Origin: Spongilla lacustris
Taxonomy: Eukaryota; Porifera; Demospongiae; Spongillida; Spongillidae
Reading direction: 5' to 3'
DNA length: 64,000 nt
NCBI GenBank assembly: GCA_949361645.1
Contig: OX442415.1
Coordinates: 21,681,790 to 21,745,789 of the forward strand
Of this stretch, positions 21,801 to 37,994 are shown one piece after another (within the stretch, counting starts at the first letter, position 1; each line of letters starts with the position of its first letter). The position numbers and the translations under genes are program-made. The notes under the pieces are model-generated. The model saw nothing but the letters and a program-made list of their open reading frames with translations, was not told the origin of the DNA and searched no databases.

Positions 21801-24800
21801 ATAAAGAACTTTTCACATGTACATGTACATGCAGGATTAAATTAGATGGTCATATACTAATGCAGGCATATGACAACTTACTGAGAATTATTTGTCGATG
21901 AAGCTGGATGAGAATAAACACCAAATCAATTTAAACAGCACATATACATGTACTTCTAGATGTAACTCTAACCTACATGTACTAATTATAGAGCTAACAT
22001 ACATCAAATACCAGAACTGACATTAGTGTAATTAAGCTCAACTAACCATGACAAGCACTGATGGTGACCCAAACATCCACATGTGCAATAATTACCTCCC
22101 ACGTCTCTAAATAGATCTATTAGCAGTTTCATTCATACATGTACATGTAACTACTACATTTAATGCATACACATTTTGCGAGATACATTGTGTATTGATT
22201 TATACGTCCTCTTCAAAACAATACATGATGTTGATACATTTTTGCATATGCATGTAAATGTAGCTATTGAATTTATGCCTTTGCAGGCATGAAAATCTGC
22301 ACATACATGTACATGTACATGTAGCTCCATTATGGATATAGTAATACAATGACTAAATACACATGTAGTTGAAGGACACCTGCCAAATTTGATGCAGTTT
22401 GGCCTTCTCCACAACGAGATGCATTTTTGAACCTGGTGGAACCAAGTCTCATATTTTCAGCAAGTTGCAAAATGCATACTATTAGGAAATGGTGTGACAA
22501 ACAATAGGAAGTTGACAGTGCTTACCACTCAGACGATATATAGTTAGGAGGATGAGGATGCTAAACCAATTACACGTATATACCCAAGTGGTTTATCTTT
22601 GTGGAAAATATCAATATGCATACATGTACACTTAAATCTAAGAAACTAGTGTGTATAAAAAATTAATTCAAATAGCACCAAATCTTTCTCCATGTGACCT
22701 ACTGTGATGGTTCCCCTCGTTCTTGTCATCCGACCTTTGCTCGTTGCTCTCCTCTTCTGCTCTTTGTTCATTCCCTCTGTCACTTGATCTTTGTTTCCGA
22801 TGCAACCTTTGTTCACTACTTCTATCATGGGACCTTTCCTTACTATCATCATGCGACCTTCGTTCATCGTGATTTCCATGTGACCTTCGTTCACCATGGT
22901 TTCCATGTGACCTTTCACACTTGTCATGGGGCCATCGTTCATTACTCTTGTCATCTGGTCTCCTAACATGTTCACTTCCTGCAGCACTTGATTCACCAGT
23001 CCGCTGGCAATAGATGTGAATGGACTGTTACCATTTGTGGAGTTAACTAAACAACGAAAATGCAACCAAGTACACGTACATGTACATGTACATGTATGTA
23101 GATATGTAAATATAAAAAGTATTTTAAAACTTAAGATGAGAGAGACCTAATATGACAACTGTGTACACGAGTGGTTTCATAGGTGGTATGCCTGAAAGAA
23201 CGGCTGTTTGTGCACTGTAAATGTTGAGTTTGTTCTATTGTTTGTATTTCTGCAGCTCGACAATACATATAATGTACAGTACTTACATGTACACGTACTA
23301 TTTATAAAATATCAGTTTCTTTGACAGGGTGCAACTTAATTATCCCCTCATTTTTTTCCCCCTCTGGATATGACATCCTGTACAAAATAATTTCTCCCAA
23401 TCACAAACTTACACGTACATGTACAATACAGAAATATTTGATCAACCATAGACTATATTATTTTGTTTATCATATGAAAAAATTTAGTACAAGTTCATTA
23501 AAGTTTCCGGTTGCTGGTATATTAAAATGTATCGCTAGCTAATTAAAATATATCAGTGCCCTGAAATTCTATGATGGGTAGGCAGATATTTCATGAGAAT
23601 CAATTCATATAAAACTCACAGAAAAATCACTCCATTTTGATTAAAACCATTTTGTATACTTGCAAGTAGATCAACTGTAGCTAAATCAGTACTGCATACA
23701 TACACATGTACCATTGATATAATCGCAAACAAAGACATCATTTACCGGTATTTAAATAATGCTCCTTGTAATGCTGTTACATGTATAAGGGAGAGTGCCT
23801 GGCTAATCATCAATTAATTGTGTTCTTGTTTTACTGAGATACACTTACAGTGCACCAGCTAAAATACACACAATACAGTGTTCAATTTTTTAATGTAACC
23901 TCCAGTTGTAATACACACCATATAGAGAGGTTGTGCATGACATGTATTCATCACCATATCATTCAACCAATAATAAAGCAGCCATACAAACCCACATCAA
24001 ATGAGCACACACCTTCAATCCTTCTGCTTTCCTTTCCCCTGAACCTATTCTCCTTTCACCCGAACCTGTTCTCCTTTCACCCGAACCTGTTCTCCTTTCA
24101 CCTGAACCTGTTCTTCTTTCACCTGAACCTGAATGCCTGTACAATACATCAATACATACAGTCTATGTAACTTCATACTCATACATCACAATAAATGTGT
24201 ACAAGTGACTTCTAAGCAATGAGATATTAAATCATGTTATGGCTTCCACTACAGGTAGTGTCACAAATTATTATACATGTATGCTAACTCTCAGAGAAAA
24301 TTGTATTCATGTTGGGGGTGGGGTAACCCCTTTTGGAACCCCCCCCCCCCCCCCCCATATATATATTTTTCCTACCAGCCCCAGGTAAATAATTAAGTCC
24401 AGATTTGGAATCCTCTCATTGATTTCTACAACATTGTACGATGGGTATCAACATACAAATTGTTACTTGGCTCCCCCAGGCTCGGTTCAGAGGTAATATG
24501 TCTAGCAATAGTATCTTCCGTTCCTTGTACGCGGGTTTGACTGATTGTTTGATCAGTTCAGTAATGTGCTTTTTGTATACTACCACCAAGACAATACACC
24601 AGTGAAGAAATCAATAGTCCAGCCCTCCCTGGAAACAAGCAGTCTAGAATAACGTAAACCCACTATTGCATGTCACATAAAGCACCTGAATTCTTATCCT
24701 AATTGGTGCTGTTGAGCTGGTCAAGATGTTACCTTTGAAAGTACATGTACATGTAACCACATTCACATGTGCTTAATTTCTCAATTCGTTGCAATGGCAT

Positions 24801-26168
24801 CTTACATGTATACTTCTCATGTACTGTTTGATATTTATGTTTATAATTTTATCTAAGCGCTTCTGATAAATGAATGCCTGACGATCAACTATAGTCTACA
24901 GTTGACAACCAATCAATTGGGTCCCCTCTGTCTAAATCTATTATGGATTGGTGATCTTTGTAGCAAGCATGAACTAATAGTGAGAACATTAAATGATCAC
25001 TAAAATTGTACGCCATGTAAGACAGGAAGCATGAAGTGGTAACTCAATAGCCTCTAAACAAGCAATCCACTCAATGGGTGACAAGAGCCTTGGAGTGTTT
25101 TGCAATTACAGGTCATTTATGGGAGTTGTCTCAACTACCCATAACTCCCATACACACACACAAACCAATCCTAAACAGTACCCTGACTACAGAGCTTTAC
25201 TATGCTGAATAGTGAAAGTGTATGTCATGCGTGAACTACATGTACATGTACATCTACGCTTTAATCTATTCTGGTCTGACAGGCTTTGATCCATGTGCAC
25301 AAAAGGAGTTACATTTATATACCAAAAACCAGCAATACCAATTGCTATCATTACTACATGTAGGCAGTTCAATTTTCCTCATTCACATAATAGTAAACAA
25401 TACACATAAATATAGGTAACTACCAGTGTGGTCTGGGGACTGTAAAACTCCAATACTCCAGTCCAGTCTCACAATTTAATTGTGTTTAACCCATTCAGTG
25501 CAGCGGCTTGATGTGAGACTACACAAGCTTATTATCTTTTCTGTTGATGTCACATATACATGTAGCTCCCCAATTATAGCTCCCTAAATTATCACAAGGG
25601 AGCAATGATCTGTGGAGCAATAATTGGAAAACCGAGGGTATGTGATGTCAGTGGTAAAAGGTTCTTTGCAATATACACCATTTAACTGTGTACAATAAAT
25701 ATGAAGCTAATCAACACTACAAGATACTCAATCTTTACTGTCATATGCTCCTGCCTATGGTGGTCATTAATACTCCAGCAACTGAGAAACTACACACCGA
25801 TTCCCTCCAACATATTGGTGCCTAGTACTTGATATAATGATAGTAACACGTGAATACGATGATTTAGTATTGCAGACTACTCAGCAAGCCAATATACCCT
25901 CTATGCAATAATAATATACAAAAATACACACACTTAAGTAGAACATTTCTACTACACATATGTTTGTTTCGTAAAATATAATCAACATGTGACTTTCTAC
26001 TAGAGCTCGACTAGTCGATAGATAATAGAGTATTATCTATGAATGGTCTATTTGCACAAACCTACGAGGGCTTCTTGAGCGACTCCTTTCACCATGTGTA
26101 TGGGAGATATCCTTCTTCGTATCGTCAACCCTTCGGGCTGGGCTGCATCTCCTGTTTCTGCTGGACAT
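18870..26168 (-). CDS. SNIP1: SNIP1, Smad nuclear-interacting protein 1 (FHA domain)
   Basis: Ten coding exons, all phase-consistent, give 377 residues: 26,168-26,062; 24,136-24,013; 23,003-22,703; 21,903-21,882; 21,347-21,236; 21,170-21,080; 21,013-20,961; 20,717-20,608; 20,555-20,465; 18,992-18,870. The N-terminus is rich in R/S/E/D, including RSRSPR, five GSGERR-type repeats and several ERRSHGN repeats, as in spliceosome-associated SNIP1. The conserved core begins NFALSGKLTAETNTYRGVVI. The FHA domain carries YLIGRDRR, SCSKQHAV and NSTNGTYVNNQRI, the phosphothreonine-binding loops. The end, DVLKFGFSSREYVMLHE, is diagnostic. In other animals SNIP1 acts in the nucleus in pre-mRNA splicing and signalling. 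It is divergent from DCP1 over 94 bp. Introns are rich in ACATGTACATGT, and intron 9 carries R1 fold-back sequence. Confidence 0.93.
19905..20150. repeat. R1 fold-back fragment in SNIP1 intron 9
   Basis: The first half (ctgaattgctataacttcgg, then gtcttacacaagctcc) is the plus orientation of family R1. The second half (ggcacggagctagtgcaagactcc, then gaagtgttgaaaat) is the inverted copy, so the two form a palindrome centred near 20,030. A further partial copy lies at 19,735-19,795. Confidence 0.6.
24337..24356 (+). repeat. Poly-C tract
   Basis: An uninterrupted run of about 17-20 C in SNIP1 intron 1, followed by TA repeats. Similar C/G runs occur at 36,373-36,401 and 42,326-42,345. Length is likely variable. 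Confidence 0.9.
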
Positions 26169-26262
26169 AGGCGTACTCGACCCGCCTAAAACGCAATATT
26201 ATTTCTATGATTATAATCATTAATAGCGCGCGAAGTATCTGGTTAAATTAATTGACTTTGTC
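26169..26262. promoter_or_regulatory. Bidirectional promoter between SNIP1 and DCP1
   Basis: Only 94 bp separate the two start codons, so both 5' UTRs and core promoters must overlap or be very short. The interval holds a small GC-rich patch (tagcgcgcgaag) between AT-rich flanks and no obvious TATA box at a standard distance. Shared control is inferred from geometry. Confidence 0.7.
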
Positions 26263-29200
26263 ATGTCGTTGAGTAAACCTCGCACTAGTATGTCTGGCCG
26301 GGAAGAGGCCGTCACTTCATCCCTTTCTCAACAGAAGTTAAACCTGTCAGCTGTTACTAAGATCGATGACCAGGCTATCGAGATCAAAAGAATGGCCTCG
26401 AACGTTGTGTTGTATAAGTACGACGCTACTGAGAACAAATGGGTAAGCCTTTAGCATTGTAGAAAGATATTTTTATGGAGAGTGGACACGTCCTATTACA
26501 TTTATCCGTAATGAATATCCCATTGGCAACGCTTACAGGAGAGATCTTCTACAGAAGGACCACTCTTTGTTTATAAACGGTGAGAGAAACATTACGTATG
26601 TCTTCCGATCTGTCTGTATGAACCTGTTTAAAAAGAAATTGTACGGTTAATAGCATAATACTATGTTATTGATGTAAATATTTATGTACATGTACATGTA
26701 CCTGTTAATGTTTTTTTTTAAATGATGTAAATATTAAGTTTCACATTGTTCATGCGCATTTATCATGTACGTTTCGTGCACAACTTTATGTATTCACTTA
26801 TTTAGATGTACATGTACATGTATATTGTGGTATAATCTGAATTTCATGCGTAATAAAATATGTATTCGGATATTTGGTGTGTGGTGTATTATGTTATGTA
26901 CATGTGATTCGACGCATATCCAATGGCTCTATCCCTTTGGGAGATAGATGTGTATACGTTTCAAGTCACTGTGTGATCTATAAAGCGACTTTGATGAATA
27001 ATTTAGCCTTCAAAAGCAAGTTCATACTTTGATTATTACAATATCTGCCTTGTTTACATGTACATTTTCTGGTACAAATTTTATGTGTATTGTGATATAT
27101 CACTGAAAGTGTGTGTATCATTTGGTGTGCATGTTATTTGTTCAGTGCACAAATAAAATTCTTTCTAAAATTTATACACAGAGTATCAAAACCATTGTAT
27201 GCATTCGCTATTCTGAATCGCCTAAAGAGTGAAAACATTTGGGAACTTCTTTGTCCTGAAATGGAATTACGCATTGAGCATTCGTTTGTTTTGTTCAAGA
27301 AGAAAACAGGTTGGTGGTGTGCTTAAGCTGTTAGTTCATTGTAATAAATATATGATCGTTCATCATATCATTTTTTATGATCATTATCACATTTTTGGTG
27401 AAAGCCTTTTGCGAAATCTCATGGAAATATGTTCTTGATTTATCCATGTAACCATGTCCATTAGGGCAATAACTTGGCAGGCAATAATATGTCGACATTT
27501 GAAAAAATTTGGGTCCACAAATAATTGTATGCATATATGACTGTACCTATTGTGACTAAGCTTTTTTCCATTATTAGAAGAAATATTTGGATTATGTTTT
27601 CCTGAGGAAAGCTCTGCTCTGGAGATGGGCACTTATCTTAATCAGTAAGGTGCTACATGTATGTCTTCATAAATTTGCAGTAGATGTGCATCACACAATC
27701 CTGGGTTTTACGATTATGAATCATTCCAGTGGGGGCAACATAAGTATATATGCCCAATTAAGATCTGCACAGCAGCAACAATCAGAAAACCCAGGATATG
27801 TAGGATCAGTGCTCAGCAAGTGGTCTATTATGTGTTTATATAATTTCAATTTGACTGTGTTTGTGCATTTCACTTTTTGTTTGTACAGGGTGGCACCACT
27901 ATCTGTGGCTGACTCATCTGATAAACCTGAAGGCTTTGCTTTGCGGAGCTACAGTGCACCATACTTTACTCAAACTAATGCTGTAAGTACATGTGCATGT
28001 ATATCAATTAGGCACCAGTGCTCACATTTTTTTTTTCATCTTTGATAGAATTTTGCATTAAGTTATGCATGTATGTATTAGTTACATTTTCTAAAAGCAT
28101 AATTTTTATTTTTTATACTGTTTCTCATGATAAAGCCTTACAGTGTAGAATGAAAGCTGTCAAAGTTTGAGATTACATTTGGGGTTTCACTGCTTTGTCA
28201 GAGGAATGGATCGATGATGCTTCCATTTTAATTTGAAGCAAATACAAAAACGATTTTAGCTAACTGAGAGGGTACAACTGCCCTATACCCCTTTTAAAAA
28301 TTACTCATACCTTTTTGCAATTTTTGTTCTCTGAATGCTCTCATCAACGCTCTACAATATTCAAAAGTAGCAGTTTTCCTTGCTCTCCCCTTGATGTTGG
28401 TATACATTATAGACTTAGGTACATGTAAATGCCATTTTGTTGAATGTGTGCATATCTTTCATGTGAACCATTGATGTAACATGCATGCACATGACACTTG
28501 TTCATTTGTGAACCTGTAGCCTGATAACGGAAGTACTGAATCTGTCAGGTCTTCGGAGCCATCAGCTGTGCTCTCTGAATCAGACCAAATGGACAGTGAC
28601 AGTACTAAGCTGAGGACTGTAGGCACTCGTCGTTCATCTGGCACTCCTGGTAGAATACCTGAAAAGAACAAACAGAATTTGCAGCTGCTAAAGCAGAAGC
28701 CTCATCAACCAATATCTGGTACATGTAGCTTCCCAGTTGATGTAACTTCTACATTTATCCTCTATTGCACACACAGCCCCTAATCTATCACAATCATCAG
28801 ATAAAGGATTGTCATATTTGCAGCGATTGCAATCTCTTCAACCACCACCAGTCCTCACCAATATTCTGGTCTCGCCTAATGGTTTTACTGGTAAAATTGC
28901 TGATAGCAAGGCTGCGCCTGCAGCTGTGGGTGGTGCAGATCCACTGCAGTCTTTATTTTCCTCAATTGAGCTTGAAACATCAGCTGCACATATTCCAGCT
29001 GGTGCATTCTCCCTAGCTGATATAGAAAAAAAACTTCAGACAGATATCTCAGGCCAACAGTCCTTCGATAGCCAAGCCACTCCCTCTCTTGGTGCAGCTG
29101 GTGGTATTAAGCAATGCAGGAGTGGGCAGGTTCTGATGCAACCATCTGTGTATGCTGCTTCTTCATTGCCCAGTGTCCCAACCGATGCCAGAGAAGACTC

Positions 29201-30501
29201 AGACCTCTTGATGACAAGCCATAAAGAAATACAGCCAACTATTTTAAGTTCTACAAATAAATCTGGCCTTCAAAAGGATTCTGCACTTCGACTGCCAGAT
29301 CACAGAACCAGTATTTTCCCTTCCATTCCTCCTTTGATGCTTTCTGCTGGTATGAAGGCTGCTCCTTTAAAAGAAGCGCAGAAAGAAGAACAAGAGCCAC
29401 CTCTCCAGCAGCATAAGGTACATGCACATGTAATGCTACAGTACATTTCTGCTAGTGGTATGTTATAATTGTGTATACTAGCTGAGTCATGTACATGTAT
29501 ATCAATAAGCCATGTGTGTACAATTCAAATTCACACTAGCCTGGCCAACTATATTTATTCTATAAGTAGCTCATTATAACTTATGAGCGGTTAAGGATAT
29601 CGACTTCCTATTTGCAACACTTTATACCACACCATTTCTCTATGGTAAAATACTTTTGAGGTCACCTGCTCCGTGCCAGTATTGCAATGTTCGATACCCC
29701 ACTAGGTTCAAACCCGCCATAAATTTCTGTAGGAGTAATTAAATCACTCCAAATTCGGTTTGTAGGTAGAGTGATCCTACATGTATACCTATCTTCTACG
29801 TCGTCAGTTACAGAGATACAGTTCAATAAACTATGGGCACATCGATTTGTGCCAATGATTTTGCATCCCACTTGATGTATGGGGAGGTGGGGATTATAAC
29901 TTGGTGGCACGAATCAAGCGGGAAAACGTGTACGTAGTTTGTTCAACTGTATCTCTATAAAGGATAGGGATAAAATTATAACCCCACAAGCCCGATTTTG
30001 CTGGACACTGTCCCATATATATAAACGGTGTGCCATTTTCTCATGAACTGTTCCATATAATATAATCCCTGTTGGGCACTCGATATACATAAGTTATAGC
30101 TGGGGTTAAAGGTAAAGTAGCCGTCAAAACATTCAGAATAGATGGGCCCCAATAGCTCCTCATGATTCTGTTTCAGACATCCACTTTCTGTGTTGACAAA
30201 TATAAATGTCAATTGTCCATAGAGTTATTTACATGTATGTAGTACCTTTTTTTTTTTTTTTGTCTAACTCCCTCTCAATTTTAGAAAGTGATGATAGAAG
30301 TACCGGCACTGACCAAATCTGAACTGCAGAAGACACTACTGCATCTAATTGAAGTAGGCTCCATCTATAACTTGTTTTATGTTAACTAGTGTGTTTTTGT
30401 TTTTTTTGTTGTTGTTTTTTTCCCCCTCACAGCACGACGATACTTTCTTGAGCTGTATTCACAATGCTTACATACAGACGCATTCACGGAGCCTCAGTTA
30501 G
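26263..30501 (+). CDS. DCP1: DCP1, mRNA-decapping enzyme 1
   Basis: Nine exons with matching phases give 495 residues: 26,263-26,442; 26,539-26,579; 27,182-27,309; 27,578-27,644; 27,889-27,982; 28,520-28,718; 28,777-29,417; 30,285-30,353; 30,433-30,501. The N-terminal EVH1 domain is recognisable from LNLSAVTKIDDQAIEIK, VVLYKYDATENKW, EGPLFVYKR and PLYAFAILNRL. A long S/P/Q-rich middle follows. The C-terminus (ALTKSELQKTLLHLIE, HDDTFLSCIHNAY) is the DCP1 trimerisation domain. DCP1 activates the DCP2 decapping enzyme in cytoplasmic P-bodies and nonsense-mediated decay. Intron 4 contains an open stretch (27,720-27,820) that might be an alternative exon, but no good donor fits its phase. Intron 7 carries an R1 repeat. 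Confidence 0.93.
29575..29975. repeat. R1 repeat in DCP1 intron 7
   Basis: The plus-orientation part (cgacttcctatttgcaacac, then gttcaaacccgccat) runs to about 29,820. An inverted end (cgaatcaagcgggaaaacgt, then gtttgttcaactgtatctct) follows at 29,910-29,965. The arrangement parallels the paired R1 copies at 10.9-12.8 kb, with a much shorter centre. Confidence 0.65.
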
Positions 30502-30734
30502 ATGCTTATTTATGCAGAGAAAGTATTTGGAAAAGAATGAAATATTTTGTGACTTTGGTTCGCAAAATGTTTATTTGTTTTGCACTGACAGCTTGCTCAA
30601 GCTGACACCATTTTTATTGCCATAACTTTGTGGCCACAAAATAATATTGGACAGGGGGAAAGATTAACTTATTCCCATCTTAACTTAATGACTTAAGCAA
30701 GCTGAAATCTCCCTCATGCCTTTTGATGCAAGGA

Positions 30735-30875
30735 ATAAGAAAAGCTAGCGGATTAATTGATCGCATTTTAGATGAGGCACGTATAAATCCTATCCAGTTC
30801 CCTTTATACGGCAGACGTGCCTCTTAAAAATGCAATCATGCAGTTAAAATCCGCTTTTCTTAAAGATGGGATTTA
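30735..30875. repeat. MITE-like hairpin between DCP1 and PFKFB
   Basis: Inverted arms about 50-55 bp long (aagaaaagctagcggattaa, then gaggcacgtataaa, versus tttatacggcagacgtgcctc, then aaaatccgcttttctt) form an imperfect hairpin in the 605-bp intergenic space. The rest of that space has no recognisable gene. Confidence 0.55.
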
Positions 30876-31106
30876 TAATGCGATCAGTTTTTTTTTTTAA
30901 TCCTTCCATCAAATTGCAAAAGCCAGACCAACTTTTTATAATTATGACTTTTATCGCTTTAATTTGACACACCCAGGCCAGTTATATTCATAATAAACTA
31001 CAATAAATTTCGTTAAAAAGATAAACACGCTGTGGCATAAAACTGCATGATTAATGGTTAATGAATAATACGGAACTGAGATATGGACCAGTGATAATTG
31101 AGAGAT

Positions 31107-35709
<4,603 letters not shown>

Positions 35710-35873
35710 GGACTGATTTAGTTGCATTGTTATTATGTTAAGAGGCTGTTCAATTCCTGAAAGATGTGGTTGTTCTAATGTTGTTCTAACATACAATGTT
35801 TTTCTTGTGTGCAGATACTGTGACTTGCATTGGCCGGGCTATTATGCAGTTATTTTGAACCATTGTAATATGT

Positions 35874-35879
35874 AATAAA
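35874..35879 (+). terminator. Poly(A) signal of PFKFB
   Basis: AATAAA lies 165 bp after the PFKFB stop codon and is followed by a GT-rich downstream element (tgtttgtgtttgtcgt). Confidence 0.7.
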
Positions 35880-36109
35880 TGTTTGTGTTTGTCGTTTCCT
35901 CGTAACTTCATAAGCACACTCTTACGAAGGAATCAAGAATCGAATGCATCAGTGGGAGATTGCGTACATTTTGGCACCCATGATGCATAATATTATATAT
36001 AATAATAATCATTATTATTATATTAATGACATTACATGTATTGTGACTATTACTGACTTATGCAATGCACAAAGCACATAACATTAAAAACCTACCACAT
36101 AGACTACAT

Positions 36110-36255
36110 AATACATCACTGATCAGTAGCCTGCATCTGAGATGGCCCTTGAAAGAAAAAGAAAAACCCTCACATTTGCCCTGACAAGGGTCATGCTCAA
36201 TCTCTGATATAGGGCTGTGATGCATGTGGCCAAGTGAGAGGCTAGCTGTGCATAA
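36110..36255 (-). mobile_element. LINE 3' remnant
   Basis: Minus-strand sequence matches the end of the LINE ORF at 55,500-55,700 (tcagtagcctgcatctgagatggcccttg, then gccaagtgagaggctagctg). It is a very short 5'-truncated tail with indels. Flanking 35,880-36,690 has no gene; a poly-C tract lies at 36,373-36,401. Confidence 0.55.
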
Positions 36256-36687
36256 TAGTGCCTACTTCCATAGATCTTATTGATTTTATTATGTTTATTT
36301 TTTGACTTCTTTAATTATTGGAGAGCTTGGTAATTTACAGTGAATACCCATATGTAATAAACACACAATTAACCCCCCCCCACCCCCCCCCCCCCCCCCC
36401 GCCCTTATTATCATTATATCATATATATGGGCAGTATGCATATCGCTGAGGTTTCATGCCAGGTATTTAATTCAGTAAGTTAACATTACACAGGGAAGCT
36501 CTATACATCAGTCAATCTCATGTACATGTAGTTCGATCCGTCATTATGGTAGGCATCCATGCACTTCGTGGTAAAGTGGCTTGTTACTGTGTTTGATAGT
36601 TTTAAATCATGCATGTTTTTCATGTCCCCAATCCTGGATGGAACATAATACATTAAAAAAATACTGGACATCCCTATTTTTAAAAAC

Positions 36688-36922
36688 ATTCTCTAGGAGA
36701 AAGTTGGTATAGCATATTATATAGGATTGAACTGGACAATGGCAGTGTCAGAAACAAAATTGGACCGGAAAAATAGGCCTACACCAGTTTTAGCACATTC
36801 CTCAGCATGCTCTATGATAAGCCTGTTTTCCTGGTTCAATATTGTTTCCGTGCTTTATACACCACCATTGTCCAGTTCAATCCTATATGCCACAAACTTT
36901 CTTCTAGAGAATATTTTTATTT
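36688..36922. repeat. MITE with ~50-bp terminal inverted repeats
   Basis: The ends attctctaggagaaagttgg and aactttcttctagagaat are inverted repeats that extend inward to gattgaactggacaatgg / ccattgtccagttcaatc. A diverged copy is at about 48,970-49,110. No coding capacity. Confidence 0.7.
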
Positions 36923-37195
36923 TCTACTTGTTTCCCCCCAGTGGTAGTGATACAGAAATTGAGGGATGAGGGGAAAAGTTTGAGGGTGTTCAATCAGCAT
37001 TGTTTTCCCCCTCGACCGGTTGTGTAGCCAATGAATTTTGGCGTGTTATAAGTATCAAAATGAATAATTTTATAAAATTATAGTAAGTGTGCTGTATTAA
37101 TTAATACACAAATAAAATAACACCATAATTCGAGTACACATGTATTTTGTGATAAAGCAAAAAAAAAAAAAAAAAGTACTGGACAATAACAACAA

Positions 37196-37492
37196 AAAGG
37201 TGGCACCCTTCTGTAGGAGGGAAGATGGCGATCCACGCACCTCAACTAACTGTTTCTCCGAAGAGAATTCCTTGCTGAGTGACACAATCCAAGTCAGCAA
37301 GAAACCAGCTAGAAGCGGTGTCGCCACCTTTTTATAGCTTTTCAACTTCGGATGACGAACAAGAACCGGCGTTCTGCCACCTACACTCTTGAATAGTGGA
37401 GTACGACTTAGGGGAGGACATCCGATGGACCCCGGGCCATAACACGGTACCTCGAGCAAGCTCTCATCGTAAACCACTAAGCCAGAATGCAT
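37196..37492 (-). other. Conserved unassigned ORF, 99 codons, left-arm copy
   Basis: The peptide beginning MHSGLVVYDESLLEVPCYG is repeated at 48,516-48,812 on the plus strand with almost no amino-acid change. I do not recognise it. The first 15 codons overlap a tRNA A-box-like word (tggcttagtggtt), so this may be a repeat-family consensus and not a protein. The frame continues beyond the repeat boundary into a poly-A run in the left copy. Confidence 0.3.
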
Positions 37493-37573
37493 TAGCTTGA
37501 AATTGGAAAGTTAAGAACTTGTATTTATACAGCAAGACCTCTAAAGTATATAAATGAAAAAGAAAAAAAACAT

Positions 37574-37650
37574 GCACGACTGGGATTCGAATCGCAGTAC
37601 ATACGATATTACAAAGCCATGTAACAAACCACTCGACCACACATACGTAA
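37574..37650 (-). other. tRNA-like sequence, left-arm copy
   Basis: Read on the minus strand, a 76-nt segment has an A-box-like tggtcgagtgg at position 8, a B-box-like gattcgaatcc near position 54 and a T run right after its end. The acceptor stem does not pair, so it is not a working tRNA. It is more likely a tRNA-derived repeat head or tRNA pseudogene. The right-arm copy at 48,350-48,437 has small insertions. Confidence 0.35.
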
Positions 37651-37994
37651 TACATTCGCAAGTAAACATATACACGTATACAATATATTGCATGTACATA
37701 CTATAGTGCGTAACCACACCTTTTCACAATGTGACGGAATCAAAGGAAGAATCGATGAATATCATTAAAGCATCACCGGCTGCCAGTCAGATGTAGCCAC
37801 ACCCTCGCCATAATCACAGTGATAACTGTATACATATACAATTATTATGGCAATAATTATGTACATATATCTGTTCCTCAAAATGAAAAAAAAAAATCCA
37901 TTCTGTAACATCAGAAGGAACACAAACCTAACACCACCACCTGAACTCAATTTCAATATGCACATACTTAACTTGAGTTGTTTTTTTTTTTAAG

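Noticed and set aside
22646..23065. 139-codon minus ORF rich in methionine
   Set aside because: It is the wrong frame of SNIP1 exon 3; the splice-consistent frame gives RS/RE repeats.
22800..24140. CRISPR-like array
   Set aside because: The short repeats here encode GSGERR and ERRSHGN protein repeats in SNIP1; no spacer structure, and the genome is eukaryotic.
27720..27825. Additional DCP1 exon in intron 4
   Set aside because: The open stretch has no donor that restores the phase needed by exon 5, and the direct exon 4 to 5 join is in frame.
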